Assembly (NCBI GenBank): GCA_025059875.1
Contig: JANXCT010000008.1
Location: 1 to 64,000, forward strand
Source of the DNA: Candidatus Kapaibacterium sp.
GTDB lineage: Bacteria; Bacteroidota; Ignavibacteria; Kapaibacteriales; HRBIN21
Reading direction: 5' to 3'
DNA: 64,000 bases
The stretch's first letter is position 1, and the number at the start of each line of letters is the position of its first letter. The position numbers were made by a program, and so were the translations under genes. This document shows positions 10,174 through 19,093 of the stretch, in pieces. A model generated the notes under the pieces. That model saw only the letters and a list, made by a program, of their open reading frames with translations, made no database searches and had not been told where the DNA came from.

Positions 10174-11079
10174 TTATGCCTTTTCCGGTGGCTGAGGGGA
10201 GGGTTCCTTCAGGAGACGCTCCAGGAGCTCAACGAGCTGTCGGAGCCGGGTAAGGAGCTCCTGCCGGTCCGGCTCTGGGAAGGGGAGAATGCTCTGGAGT
10301 TGTTCAGCCAGTTGTTGGAGCTCTGAGCGCAGAAGGGTTTGGAGCTGCTCTACCTGCACACTGAGCCGCTCTAAACGATCCACTGGGGCTGAGTACGACT
10401 CCAACAGCCGTAGCAGGTGGCGTTGGAGTAACTCCAACTCTTGCTCACTCTGGCGAGCTCGCTCCTGCGCCTTGGCCAGCTCCTGCCGAAGCTGCTCCCA
10501 TTCCTCTGGAGAGGCCCCCAGCTCTAGCCGACGCTTCAGCTCCGCGTTCTCCTCCTGAAGGGCCAGAAGCTGCTCCGAATAGGAAGCAAGCCGCTGCTCA
10601 CGCTCCTGGAGCTGAATCCGCAACGCTGCAAGCTCCGCCACCACGTCCGAGGAGCGTGCCTGCTGGAGCTGATCGCGGCACTCCTCCAGCTCCTTCTGCC
10701 GTGCATAGAGCTCGTGGTTGCGGCGGACAAGCTCCTGCTGGGCTAATCGCAACTCCTCCTGAACTCGTCGCAGCTCAGCCTGGCAGCTCTCCAACTGAGG
10801 CTGCAGGGAGGAGAGCTCCTCGCGGAGTTGCTTGCACGTCTCCTCGGCCTCTCGAAGCTGCTGCCGTAAAAGCTCGCGTTCTTGCTCTAACTGCTCAACC
10901 GTAGCTTGCCGCTCGTGAAGTTGGGCCACTTCGCGGCGAAGTTGCTGGAGCTGGTTACGCAGACGGAGATTCTCCGCCGCCACCTCCTGATAGCGCCCAC
11001 CGAAGAGACGTAGCCGCTCCCAGAGCCGCAACAGAGCAGCCTGGACCTCCGGACTGGGCTGTGGAGGATGAAGGTCCAT
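10174..11079 (-). CDS. coiled-coil protein between pheT and zapA
   Basis: A 301-residue protein, almost entirely Glu/Gln/Leu/Arg-rich heptads from about residue 30 to 285, with no signal peptide or membrane helix. The start ATG overlaps the pheT stop by one base (TGATG), so translation is coupled. A coiled-coil gene between pheT and zapA is common in related genomes; the link to ZapA suggests a structural or division role, but no enzymatic motif is visible. Confidence 0.8.
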   Translation of the reverse strand: MDLHPPQPSPEVQAALLRLWERLRLFGGRYQEVAAENLRLRNQLQQLRREVAQLHERQATVEQLEQERELLRQQLREAEETCKQLREELSSLQPQLESCQAELRRVQEELRLAQQELVRRNHELYARQKELEECRDQLQQARSSDVVAELAALRIQLQEREQRLASYSEQLLALQEENAELKRRLELGASPEEWEQLRQELAKAQERARQSEQELELLQRHLLRLLESYSAPVDRLERLSVQVEQLQTLLRSELQQLAEQLQSILPFPEPDRQELLTRLRQLVELLERLLKEPSPQPPEKA

Positions 11080-13490
11080 CAGCGGCGCAGCTGCGCTCCG
11101 AGTTGCTGCTCCACCTCAGAGATGATCCGCTCCAGAACTGGAGTGATCTCCTCTTCTCGCAGTGTTCTCTCGCGGGAGCGGAAGCGGAGAGCAAATGCAA
11201 CGCTCCGCTTCCCCTCTCCAAGAGCTGGAGAGGTGTAGACGTCGAAGAGCACCACTTCTTCCAACCACTCCCCGGCCACCTGCCGGATGAGCTCTATGAA
11301 GCGTGTAACGGGGAGAGTGGCATCGGCTACGAAGGCTAAGTCGCGTCGTAGGGCAGGATACTCGGCTACCGGTGCATACTGCGGAGGTGGCCCAACCCAC
11401 CGCTGTAGTGCCACAAGGTCCAAAACCCCTACAAAAGCCGCCTGCCCCACTTCCATGCTCTTCAAGACCCTTGGGCGCAGTTGTCCAATCCATCCTACCG
11501 GATCTCCCCCGCAGTAGAGGCGCAGTGCCGTAGCTGGAAGAATCCAGGCTGGCGTCTCCTCCCGCCAGGGTCGCCACTCCACATCCGCGATTCTAAGACG
11601 CTGCAGTAGCTGTTCGGCCACGCCCCGGAGATCGTAGAAATCCGTCTCGCGCTGGTGGATTCCCCACTGCAACGGAGCAGCCATGCCGCTCAGGAGTAGC
11701 CCAAGCTGGAGCCGCTCTTCGTAGTCACTGAGCTGCTGCCCGTCACCTCCACGCCGCCGGAAGCTCTTGCCCACTTCAAAGATCCGCACCGTCCTCTCTC
11801 CTACTCGCACGTTGTGTGCCAGCACCCGAACGAGCGAAGGGACCAACGACGGACGCAGCACTGAGGCCTCAATACCCAGAGCATTGACTAACTGAACTGG
11901 CTGCTGATCCCACTGTTGCGCCGTTGCGGGATCGATCAGGACCGGCGTAAAGACCTGCTGGAACCCCCACTCCACGAGTGCAGCCACCACTGCCTGCTCT
12001 ATGGCTAGGGGACAGAGCTCCTCCGGTAGCGGCTGTAGCTGGAGCGGTAAATAGGCACTCTCAGCCGCAGGGATACGGTCGTAGCCATACAGTCGTGCGA
12101 CCTCTTCAACGATGTCGATCTCCTCGGAGATATCAGCCCGGAAGAGTGGTACACGAAGCAGGCATCCATCTCCCGTCTGAGCCTCTACGCGGAATCCTAA
12201 GCGCTCTGCAAGCTCCACGACGTGGGAGGGCTGAAGCTCCACTCCCAGGACCTGATTGACACGGCTATACCGCACCAGCACACGCCGGCTGTTACTGGGG
12301 GGCTGACCTACCAGCAGTGGCGCCGTCATCGTCCCGCCACCAAGCTCTACCAACAGTTGTGCTGCACGAACGAGTGCTGGCACAACACCCTGCGGGTCCA
12401 CACCGCGCTGAAAGCGGTACGCAGCCTCCGTCTCTAAAGCATGGCGCCGAGCCGTGCGTCGGATGACTGTGGGGCGGAATAGAGCCGATTCTATCAGAAC
12501 ATGCCGCGTCGTGCTCGTCACCTGCGACTCCTGTCCTCCTATCACTCCAGCCAGTGCCAGAGGCTTCTGAGGGTCAGCGATGAGGAGGTCCTCAGAAGTG
12601 AGTCTGTACAGCCGTCCGTCCAGCCCACAGAAGTGCTCCCCGGGTTCTGCCCATCGGACTCGAAGCCGGTACTCGGCAATCGTGGCGTAGTCAAAGGCAT
12701 GCAGCGGCTGCCCGAGCTCTAACATGACGTAGTTCATCACGTCCACTGGCAGCGTATGCGGGCGAATGCCAGAGCGCCACAAGCGGACCTGCATCCACAG
12801 GGGGGCTTCCTGTGGCGATATCTCAGTCACCACGCAACACGCGTACAGTGAACACCCCTCCTGTGCCCCTATCTCTACGTCTACCTCTGCCTGAGGCAAG
12901 TCTGGTAGTGCCCCTACCTCTGGGAATTGCAAGGGCAGCCGACCGTAGGCAGCCAACTCACGAGCAATTCCAAGGTGGCTCGCACAGTCGCCTCGATTCG
13001 GAGTCAATGCGACCTCGTAGATGATGTCCTCCAAGAACGGCGCAGCCTGCACCAACGGGGTCCCTGGTGGGACATCAAATGGTGGCTCCCAAACCTCCTC
13101 CGCTTCCTCCCCAAGCATCAGCTCCCAGCGACTACAAAGCATCGCCCTAGACTCAACGCCAGCAATCTCTCGAGGCTGGATTCTCACCCCAGTCTGTGGC
13201 ACTATAGCCCCCGGCAACGCTACAACTGCTCGTTGCCCCTGACGAGGAGCCACACCGGCAACGATTTGGAGTTGCTCCGTTCCAATCCCTACACGGCAGA
13301 CCCAGAGCCCATCACGGTATGGGTGCGGAGCAATCTCTTCCACCACCCCGACCACAAACCCAGCGTATCGGCCGCGCCAGTCTTCCACAGCCTCCACTTC
13401 CAGGCCTAGGTTCGTCAAGATATCAGCAACCTCTGCCGGTGTCCACGGCAGCGCACAGAAGTCTTGCAACCACCGATAGGAGACCCGCAT
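11079..13490 (-). CDS. pheT: phenylalanyl-tRNA synthetase beta subunit
   Basis: Beta chain of the alpha2-beta2 enzyme that charges tRNA-Phe; 803 residues. Domain order is as expected: N-terminal MRVSYRWLQDF, tRNA-binding EMAP/OB domain (about 40-150), B3/B4 editing region (LTPNRGDCASHLGIARELA), B5 domain (DIVEEVARLYGYDRIP) and C-terminal ferredoxin-like anticodon domain (YPALRRDLAFV). The ATG at 13490 is chosen because it begins with the family's usual N-terminus; an upstream in-frame start at 13529 adds 13 unlikely residues. pheS is not in this window. Confidence 0.96.
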   Translation of the reverse strand: MRVSYRWLQDFCALPWTPAEVADILTNLGLEVEAVEDWRGRYAGFVVGVVEEIAPHPYRDGLWVCRVGIGTEQLQIVAGVAPRQGQRAVVALPGAIVPQTGVRIQPREIAGVESRAMLCSRWELMLGEEAEEVWEPPFDVPPGTPLVQAAPFLEDIIYEVALTPNRGDCASHLGIARELAAYGRLPLQFPEVGALPDLPQAEVDVEIGAQEGCSLYACCVVTEISPQEAPLWMQVRLWRSGIRPHTLPVDVMNYVMLELGQPLHAFDYATIAEYRLRVRWAEPGEHFCGLDGRLYRLTSEDLLIADPQKPLALAGVIGGQESQVTSTTRHVLIESALFRPTVIRRTARRHALETEAAYRFQRGVDPQGVVPALVRAAQLLVELGGGTMTAPLLVGQPPSNSRRVLVRYSRVNQVLGVELQPSHVVELAERLGFRVEAQTGDGCLLRVPLFRADISEEIDIVEEVARLYGYDRIPAAESAYLPLQLQPLPEELCPLAIEQAVVAALVEWGFQQVFTPVLIDPATAQQWDQQPVQLVNALGIEASVLRPSLVPSLVRVLAHNVRVGERTVRIFEVGKSFRRRGGDGQQLSDYEERLQLGLLLSGMAAPLQWGIHQRETDFYDLRGVAEQLLQRLRIADVEWRPWREETPAWILPATALRLYCGGDPVGWIGQLRPRVLKSMEVGQAAFVGVLDLVALQRWVGPPPQYAPVAEYPALRRDLAFVADATLPVTRFIELIRQVAGEWLEEVVLFDVYTSPALGEGKRSVAFALRFRSRERTLREEEITPVLERIISEVEQQLGAQLRR

Positions 13491-13599
13491 CGCCGATTGC
13501 AGGCGTATAACCACGAGCGAATTTAACAACTCATCCCCCGGAATCCTCCTGCACGATCGCTGTTGACGTCGCCCTTAGCAGTGCGCTGAAAAAGTTTGC

Positions 13600-13607
13600 T
13601 ATTTTTG
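13600..13607 (+). promoter_or_regulatory. candidate -7 element (TATTTTTG) for tRNA-Thr
   Basis: TATTTTTG fits TAnnTTTG exactly and ends 20 bases before the tRNA 5' end; TTAG at 13575-13578 sits about 21 bases upstream and could be a weak distal element. The same octamer recurs before ctaC and secG. Confidence 0.4.
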
Positions 13608-13627
13608 TGTGGCAAGTTTTGTGGATT

Positions 13628-13699
13628 GCCACCGTAGCTCAGTGGTAGAGCGGCTGATTTGTAATCAGCGGGTCGGGGGTTCGAATCCCTCCGGTGGCT
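13628..13699 (+). tRNA. tRNA-Thr (anticodon UGU)
   Basis: A complete 72-nt cloverleaf: acceptor GCCACCG/CGGTGGC, D stem GCTC/GAGC, anticodon stem GCTGA/TCAGC with loop TTTGTAA (anticodon TGT, reading ACA), variable loop GGGTC, T stem GGGGG/CCCTC with loop TTCGAAT, discriminator T. The CCA end is not encoded, so it must be added after processing. The small DNA-binding gene follows 77 bases downstream and may be cotranscribed. Confidence 0.97.
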
Positions 13700-13775
13700 C
13701 GGCGGTCTAAGCAGAGGGGACACGACGGGTGCGAGGACCACAGAAGTGCAGTACCGTAGCAGAAAGGAGAGTGCC

Positions 13776-13985
13776 ATGCCGAGGCGAGGTCGTCCGAAAG
13801 GTTCTCGGCGTCCTATCCTGTTCCAGAGGAGCAAGCGGCTGCTTTCGGTGATGCTCGACTCCAGCGACTACGAAGCATTGCAGCAGATTGCTCTCAACCT
13901 GGGACTAGCTGCTTCCACATTCGTGCGAATGCTCATCAAGCAGCAGATTCACGAGCACGCAGCAAAGCAGCAGCTAACGCAGTAA
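13776..13985 (+). CDS. small ribbon-helix-helix-like DNA-binding protein with AT-hook-like start
   Basis: A 69-residue basic protein. AAAGGAG lies 6 bases before the ATG at 13776, fixing this start. The N-terminus PRRGRPKGSRRP resembles an AT-hook (RGRPKG). The rest, LLSVMLDSSDYEALQQIALN then AASTFVRMLI, has the strand-helix-helix pattern of ribbon-helix-helix proteins. No antitoxin partner is visible: the next gene is rlmI. A small nucleoid or regulatory role is likely; its target is unknown. Confidence 0.7.
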   Translation: MPRRGRPKGSRRPILFQRSKRLLSVMLDSSDYEALQQIALNLGLAASTFVRMLIKQQIHEHAAKQQLTQ

Positions 13986-14018
13986 TCGCTCAGCCGAGCG
14001 AGGCACCGCAGCCTCCTG

Positions 14019-15188
14019 ATGCAAGAAGTCCGACTCCGTGCAGGTCACGAGCAGCGCGTCCGGAGCGGACATCTGTGGGTCTTCAGCAACGAGCTCCAGG
14101 AACTCCCACGCCTTTCCCCAGGCAGCATTGTGCGCGTCCTCTCGGCAAAAGGTGAGAGCTTCGGCGTTGGGCTCTACAATCCCCATAGTCTCATTGCTGT
14201 CCGGCTCCTTCGTACGGAGCTTGAGGACCTCAGCGTAGATTTCTTTGCAGAGCGCATCACCCAGGCTCTCGCCCTCCGACAGCGCCTCTGTCCTGGAGAA
14301 GAAGCATACCGGCTCGTCCACGGAGAAGCGGACCTCCTACCTGGACTTGTCGTTGACCGGTACGGTGACTACCTCGCCGTACAAACTCTCTCCGTTGGCA
14401 TGGACCTCCGACTACCAACGATTGTGGAGGCATTGCGACACGTACTGCCCGAAATTCAAGGAATCGTGGAGAAGAACCATTCCCGGCTACGCACATACGA
14501 ACAGCTCCCCTTTCGACAAGGGGTCCTGTACGGCACCATACCAGAACGGCTCCCGCTGCAGGAGTTTGGAGTCCGGATGGAGCTCCGACTGCTAGAAAGT
14601 CAGAAGACCGGGGCTTACTTAGACCAGCGCTACCACCGGGCATTGACGGGACGGTTGGCATATGGCCTACGAGTCCTTGACTGCTTTACCTACCACGGCG
14701 GCTTCGCCCTCCATGCCGGCCTCCATGGAGCCCGAGAGGTTCTCGGGGTAGATAGCTCCGCCACCGCCGTAGAGTGTGCTCGCCGAAACGCCGAACTGAA
14801 TAGCCTGACACAAGTCCTCTTCTGCGAGGCTGACGTATTTGACTTCCTGCGGCAGCAAGTCGCCGACGGTGCCCAGTGGGACATGGTCATCCTGGACCCA
14901 CCCGCTTTCGCCAAGAGCCGACGCCATGTGCCCGCTGCCAAACAGGGCTACGCAGAGCTGCAACGGCTAGCCCTCCTGTTGCTGCCAAGCGGCGGTTATC
15001 TGGTGACAAGCAGCTGTTCACATCACGTCTTTGAAGCTGTCTTCCTGGAAGTCGTTTTCACAGAAGCTGCACGCTTAGGACGCCAGCTCCGGCTGCTCTA
15101 CCGAGGCACTCAACCCCCTGACCACCCGATCCTACTTAGCATGCCGGAGACGCAATACCTGAAGTTCTTCATCTTCCAGGTACTGTGA
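14019..15188 (+). CDS. rlmI: 23S rRNA (cytosine) methyltransferase, RlmI family
   Basis: Class I SAM-dependent methyltransferase of 389 residues. The N-terminal PUA domain (QRVRSGHLWVFSNEL...) is followed by the RlmI/RlmK-type central region and a Rossmann catalytic domain with VLDCFTYHGGFALHA (SAM-binding loop), VILDPPAFAKS (catalytic motif) and TSSCSHHV. In E. coli the family modifies C1962 of 23S rRNA to m5C. It begins 33 bases after the small DNA-binding gene. The exact target base here is inferred from the family. Confidence 0.88.
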   Translation: MQEVRLRAGHEQRVRSGHLWVFSNELQELPRLSPGSIVRVLSAKGESFGVGLYNPHSLIAVRLLRTELEDLSVDFFAERITQALALRQRLCPGEEAYRLVHGEADLLPGLVVDRYGDYLAVQTLSVGMDLRLPTIVEALRHVLPEIQGIVEKNHSRLRTYEQLPFRQGVLYGTIPERLPLQEFGVRMELRLLESQKTGAYLDQRYHRALTGRLAYGLRVLDCFTYHGGFALHAGLHGAREVLGVDSSATAVECARRNAELNSLTQVLFCEADVFDFLRQQVADGAQWDMVILDPPAFAKSRRHVPAAKQGYAELQRLALLLLPSGGYLVTSSCSHHVFEAVFLEVVFTEAARLGRQLRLLYRGTQPPDHPILLSMPETQYLKFFIFQVL

Positions 15189-15254
15189 GCCCTCAGAACT
15201 GGCACGAATTTTTCACGAGCTCTTGGTGTGACCCTGCCTCTGTGCGCTGTGCGG

Positions 15255-16319
15255 ATGCGCATCCGAACCTACATTGGCACCACTCCACAAGAAGCACTCC
15301 AGGCAATGCGCCGAGAGCTCGGCGAGGATGCTCTCATCCTCAGCAGCCGCACGACTCATACCGATGGCAGAGAAGTAGTGGAGATCATCGCCACTTCTGA
15401 GCAGGAGGCCCGTTCTGCGGCTACTCCAGTACCGCACCATTCCTCCTACCAGGATGCTTTGCTCTTCGTACAGCTTCGGCAAGAGGTCAATCAACTACGG
15501 CAGCAAGTTGCTGAATTAGCTACTTTCCTACGTTACTCTACCGCTGCCGATCCTCGGTGGCGCCAGCTCTACCAACAGCTCGTCTCGGAAGGGTTCACCG
15601 AAGAGTTCCTGGCACACCGGCTCTCTCCGACAAGGCCTTTCCCCTCGTGGAAAGAGGCGTTAGAGCAGGCGCGGGAACTGCTCACCGCCCACCTACAGTG
15701 TCAGGACCTGCCTCAACCCAAAGGAGCTTCGCTGCGACTCTGCGTCGTTGGGATGCCGGGGGCTGGCACTACAACGACCCTGCTGAAGTTGTTGCTCGTC
15801 TACAAGCTCTCCTTCAGACTTCCTGTCTGGCTCATTGCAACTGACGCCTATAAGCTAGGCGCGCTGGAACAATTGCAGCTCTTCGCTTCTGTCGCGGATA
15901 TCCCACTGCAAGAGGCATATACACCTTCCGAACTCCAACAGGCGCTCTCCCGCCTCCCAACAGTTGCTGGCGTCGTTGGTGTGGAACTTCCAACGAACGG
16001 CTCCGCCCCTGAACTCCAGGAGTTGTGGAGCCGGTTCTACGCAGTCTTGCGCCCGGCTGCGCTCTACGCTGTCGTCAGTGCAACGGACTCACTGCCAGTA
16101 CTACGCCGTTGCTTCTCCCTATGGCAGATGGTGAGAGTCTCCGGCATCATCGTCACGAAGCTAGACCAGACCCCGGGTATAGGTGCTCTAATACAGGCGC
16201 TGGAGGAGTACCCGTTACCGATCGTCTGCCTCTGTGCCGGGGCAAGCATCCCCGATGATATTGCACCAGCAACGCGTGGGGCATTAGCATGTCGGATTGG
16301 GACCACAGAGAGCACATGA
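15255..16319 (+). CDS. FlhF-like SRP-family protein with degenerate GTPase motifs
   Basis: FlhF is an SRP-type GTPase that places polar flagella. This 354-residue protein keeps the layout: N-terminal MRIRTYIGTTPQEALQAM and ELGEDALILSSR (B domain), a linker with short coiled coil, an N domain, and a G domain with TDAYKLGALEQLQLFA and TKLDQTPGIGALI (G4). The P-loop reads GMPGAGTTTT (residues 166-175): the essential Lys is Thr172. The usual DTAGRS of G3 is replaced by ELPTNGSA. It is therefore probably unable to hydrolyse GTP normally. The ATG at 15255 is chosen because it begins the conserved FlhF start; 15228 is also in frame. No flhA lies upstream. Confidence 0.8.
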   Translation: MRIRTYIGTTPQEALQAMRRELGEDALILSSRTTHTDGREVVEIIATSEQEARSAATPVPHHSSYQDALLFVQLRQEVNQLRQQVAELATFLRYSTAADPRWRQLYQQLVSEGFTEEFLAHRLSPTRPFPSWKEALEQARELLTAHLQCQDLPQPKGASLRLCVVGMPGAGTTTTLLKLLLVYKLSFRLPVWLIATDAYKLGALEQLQLFASVADIPLQEAYTPSELQQALSRLPTVAGVVGVELPTNGSAPELQELWSRFYAVLRPAALYAVVSATDSLPVLRRCFSLWQMVRVSGIIVTKLDQTPGIGALIQALEEYPLPIVCLCAGASIPDDIAPATRGALACRIGTTEST

Positions 16320-17137
16320 ACGACGGGATGCCTTCCTTCCCTCTCATTGTTGCTGCCTGTAGCGGGCGTACAGGCGTTGGGAAGAGTACGACACTGCTGA
16401 ACATGGCATTTGCAGCACGTGAGAGCGGCTTCCGCTGCCTTCTGTGGGATGCCGATTTGCGGCGCCCCAACCTCCATTCCTTTCTCGGGCTCTCTCCCCT
16501 TGCCACTGCAGCAGACAGCTACTTAGGCCATATTCGAATTGAAGACGTACCCATCCCTCTCCAATCCGGAATGTGGCTCGTCCCAGAGCGCCCTGCGAGC
16601 CATACCGAAACAGAAATCCGTTTCAGCATCGCCTTCCTGAATCTCCTCCGCATGCTCTGCGAACGGCTCCAACCCCACATCGTCCTCGTAGACACGGCTG
16701 CTGGCTGGTCAGAGAGCGTTGCTGCCATCTGTCGCACGGCTAACATATGTTGCCTCTTCATGGGGGATGATATCGGCTCTATCCTGGACGCCTATGGACT
16801 ACTAAAGGCCTTCACAGCACAGCAAAGCGACCGACTCCTACGATCAGCGGGCTTTGTCATCACGAACGTAGTGGAAGAAGAAGACGCCGACTTAATTGCC
16901 CAGAAGCTCTCCACCGCCACGCAGCACTTCCTCGGCCTTTCACTCCCCCTCTTCGGCTCTGTCCCCTACGACGCTCGCCATCGGGAAGCCCTCCTTCTGC
17001 AGACACCCTTCATTGTTAGCTTCCCCTGTACGCCCGCAGCCCAAGCGCATCGCAGCTTAGTCTACCATCTTGCTCATCATCTTGCTACTGAGTCTGCAGC
17101 GGTCCTGAGCCATGACGCCTCGACACCGCCTGCATAG
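16316..17137 (+). CDS. flhG: FlhG/MinD-like ATPase
   Basis: A 273-residue ParA/MinD-type ATPase. The deviant Walker A is SGRTGVGKSTT (residues 16-26), followed by LLWDADLRRPN (A') and IVLVDTAAG (Walker B). FlhG/YlxH proteins control flagellar number and stimulate FlhF GTPase. The ATG at 16316 overlaps the flhF stop as ATGA, so coupling fixes this start over an in-frame ATG at 16289. Unlike the FlhF partner, its nucleotide motifs are intact. The usual C-terminal membrane-targeting helix is not clear. Confidence 0.85.
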   Translation: MNDGMPSFPLIVAACSGRTGVGKSTTLLNMAFAARESGFRCLLWDADLRRPNLHSFLGLSPLATAADSYLGHIRIEDVPIPLQSGMWLVPERPASHTETEIRFSIAFLNLLRMLCERLQPHIVLVDTAAGWSESVAAICRTANICCLFMGDDIGSILDAYGLLKAFTAQQSDRLLRSAGFVITNVVEEEDADLIAQKLSTATQHFLGLSLPLFGSVPYDARHREALLLQTPFIVSFPCTPAAQAHRSLVYHLAHHLATESAAVLSHDASTPPA

Positions 17138-17363
17138 TCCGAGTGCCACTGTTCGCTTCGTGCCCAATGTCGGCTTGTTCACCGGTTGTGTAGCACTCGT
17201 TATTTTTTTGCAATCGGAGCTGTCAGCTGTTGCCCTCGTTCTGCGGGCATTCGTGGTCTTTGTTGTTGCCGTTGGGCTAACGACGCTCGCTATCCTCCTG
17301 CTGCGGCGCAGTGGCAATTCCTCACGAAAGGAGAACCCTCTGGAGGACAGCACGGAAGTGTAA
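17112..17363 (+). CDS. small two-helix membrane protein
   Basis: An 83-residue protein with two hydrophobic segments (about residues 20-33 and 40-65, VLRAFVVFVVAVGLTTLAILLL) and basic ends. It overlaps the end of flhG by 26 bases and ends 10 bases before the sigma-factor start. No family recognised. Real-gene status rests on its tight fit in the operon and its coherent hydrophobic pattern. Confidence 0.55.
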   Translation: MTPRHRLHSPSATVRFVPNVGLFTGCVALVIFLQSELSAVALVLRAFVVFVVAVGLTTLAILLLRRSGNSSRKENPLEDSTEV

Positions 17364-17373
17364 AGAGGTGTTG

Positions 17374-18169
17374 ATGGGAACTCGCCGTCAACAGTTGTCC
17401 CCCCAGGAGCTCCAGCAGGTGTGGCAGCGTTACTGGGAAGGGCGGTCTGATGCCGATCGCCAGCGACTCATTCTCCACTACCGCTGGCTTGTCCGGTATG
17501 CTGTCCACTCCCTGCGGCTGCCGGAGCAGAGCCTCTTGAGCGAAGAAGACCTGGAACACACCGGCATCCTCGGCCTCAACGAAGCCATCGAGCGATTTGA
17601 CCCCAAGCGTGGAACCAAGTTCGAGACGTACGCCCTAACCAGGATCCGCGGTGCAATCCTAGACGAGCTCCGCAAGTTGGACTGGCTCAGCCGGACTGCA
17701 CGGCGCAAACTCCAAGCCTATCAGCAGGCTGCTGACCTACTCCAGCAGGAGAGAGGGGGTGAGGTCTCTACTGAGGATGTCCGGCAGCGCTTGGGCCTTT
17801 CTCCGGAGGCCTACCGCTCGTACCTCCATGCCGTTGAGGCCGCCTATGCTTCACTCTCGCTGCACGACTCCCAGTGCTCTATCCCCACCGAGGATGAAGA
17901 CGAACCCGCCGATCCTGCGGAGGAACTCCCCGACTCAACTGCCGTCCCTCCTGCTGAACAACTCTGCCGGCAACAGTTGGTCAATGCTATTACCGCCTAC
18001 CTAGAGCGCCTCCCAGAGCGTAAGCGACTCGTCATAGTGCTGTTACGAAGGGCTCACCTTCCGAGAGATCGGGGAGCTGCTCCAATTGACGGAGAGCCGT
18101 GTGTGCCAAATCCATGCGAAGGTCATCGAGGAGCTACGGCACTACCTGCAAGTACACCAACATGCTTAA
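17374..18169 (+). pseudogene. fliA: sigma-28 (FliA/WhiG-type) sigma factor with frameshift in region 4
   Basis: Regions 2 and 3 are clear: WLVRYAVHSL, LEHTGILGLNEAIERFDPKRGTK split across region 2, ILDELRKLDWLSRTARRK, then region 3 and LPERKRLVIVL. The reading frame breaks after CTG at 18040-18042. In the +1 frame the missing region 4 follows at once: YEGLTFREIGELLQLTESRV, then CQIHAKVIEELRHYL, ending at TAA 18167-18169, which overlaps the HDOD start. Unshifted translation runs to 18249 with unrelated sequence. GAGG 5 bases upstream supports the ATG at 17374. The break may be mutation, assembly error or, less likely, recoding. As read, the protein lacks -35 recognition. Confidence 0.82.
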
Positions 18170-19088
18170 AACTCCGTTTCACCACCTGGCTCGTGTTGAG
18201 CACCTCCCTAGTGTTCCACCCATCGTCACGGAGGCTCTGCAGCTCCTAACCCAAGCAGATGTCAACGCTGCTACAGTTGCCTATGTCATCGAACGCGACC
18301 AGGCCCTTACGGCGCGTCTCTTGCGGATGGCCAACTCGCCACTCTACGGCTTTCCACGCAGGATTACAACTGTCCGGCTTGCCATCTCGCTACTTGGGAA
18401 CGATGCCGTCCGCGAGCTCCTAGTGGCTGCAACACTGTATGAGCTCCTCCATACGGGCCCTTCCTCTCCGCTAGAACCGGAGCCATTCTGGCGATACTGT
18501 CTCTACTGCGCTGCTGCCGCCCGCTGCCTTGCTCGCTACTTGGGATACCGCCTCGCCGGAGAAGCCTTTACAGCAGGGCTACTCCACGATATCGGAGTGC
18601 TGCTCATCGCCACCTACTTTCCAGCAGAGTTCCTTGCAATCAAGCGTCACCAGCAATCCACAGCTATCCCATACATCGAAGCAGAGTACGCCGTATTAGG
18701 AACGACTCACGCCGAGCTGGGCTCATGGCTAGCAGAGCGATGGCAGTTGCCGACCCCACTGACAGCCGCAATTGCTTATCACCATACAGAAGAGCCTCCA
18801 GCAACAGAGCTCCCTCCTGCTCCGCTCCTCCCCTCCTCCCCACTGAACGGCATCGCCCAGCCATTGACTGCTCTGACAGCCCTCGGAGAATCCCTTGCTC
18901 ATAGTGCTGGGCTACGCCAGTGGTACGCTACGGAGTCGATTTCCTGCCCTCTCTACATCCCTCCATCCCTCCGCGACTACCTTTTGGCACGTGGCCTGAT
19001 AGAGGCTTCTGGAGCCCCCACCCCTCCGTTGAAGGAGGAGGTGGAGCGAGTATACCAGTCTCTATCAACAGTGATGGCTCGTGGCTGA
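18162..19088 (+). CDS. HDOD-domain signalling protein
   Basis: A 308-residue HDOD protein (non-hydrolytic HD relative). The core reads LPSVPPIVTEALQLL, then RLLRMANSPLYGFPRRITTV, AISLLGNDAVREL and GLLHDIGVLL; AHAELGSWLAERWQLP follows later. Such proteins often sit beside motility or two-component genes and act as scaffolds in signalling. The ATG at 18162 overlaps the restored fliA stop (ATGCTTAA), which is why the longer in-frame start at 18099 is rejected. The histidine kinase gene begins 5 bases after its stop. Confidence 0.85.
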   Translation: MLKTPFHHLARVEHLPSVPPIVTEALQLLTQADVNAATVAYVIERDQALTARLLRMANSPLYGFPRRITTVRLAISLLGNDAVRELLVAATLYELLHTGPSSPLEPEPFWRYCLYCAAAARCLARYLGYRLAGEAFTAGLLHDIGVLLIATYFPAEFLAIKRHQQSTAIPYIEAEYAVLGTTHAELGSWLAERWQLPTPLTAAIAYHHTEEPPATELPPAPLLPSSPLNGIAQPLTALTALGESLAHSAGLRQWYATESISCPLYIPPSLRDYLLARGLIEASGAPTPPLKEEVERVYQSLSTVMARG

Positions 19089-19093
19089 GCAGG

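Noticed and set aside
13523-13834. 103-residue minus-strand open frame across the tRNA
   Set aside because: It runs antisense through a clear tRNA-Thr and has no family-like sequence.
13776-15188. Toxin-antitoxin pair led by the small ribbon-helix-helix protein
   Set aside because: The next gene is a clear RlmI-type methyltransferase, not a toxin.
18036-18050. Programmed frameshifting in fliA
   Set aside because: No slippery run, stop codon or downstream stimulator is apparent at the shift point.
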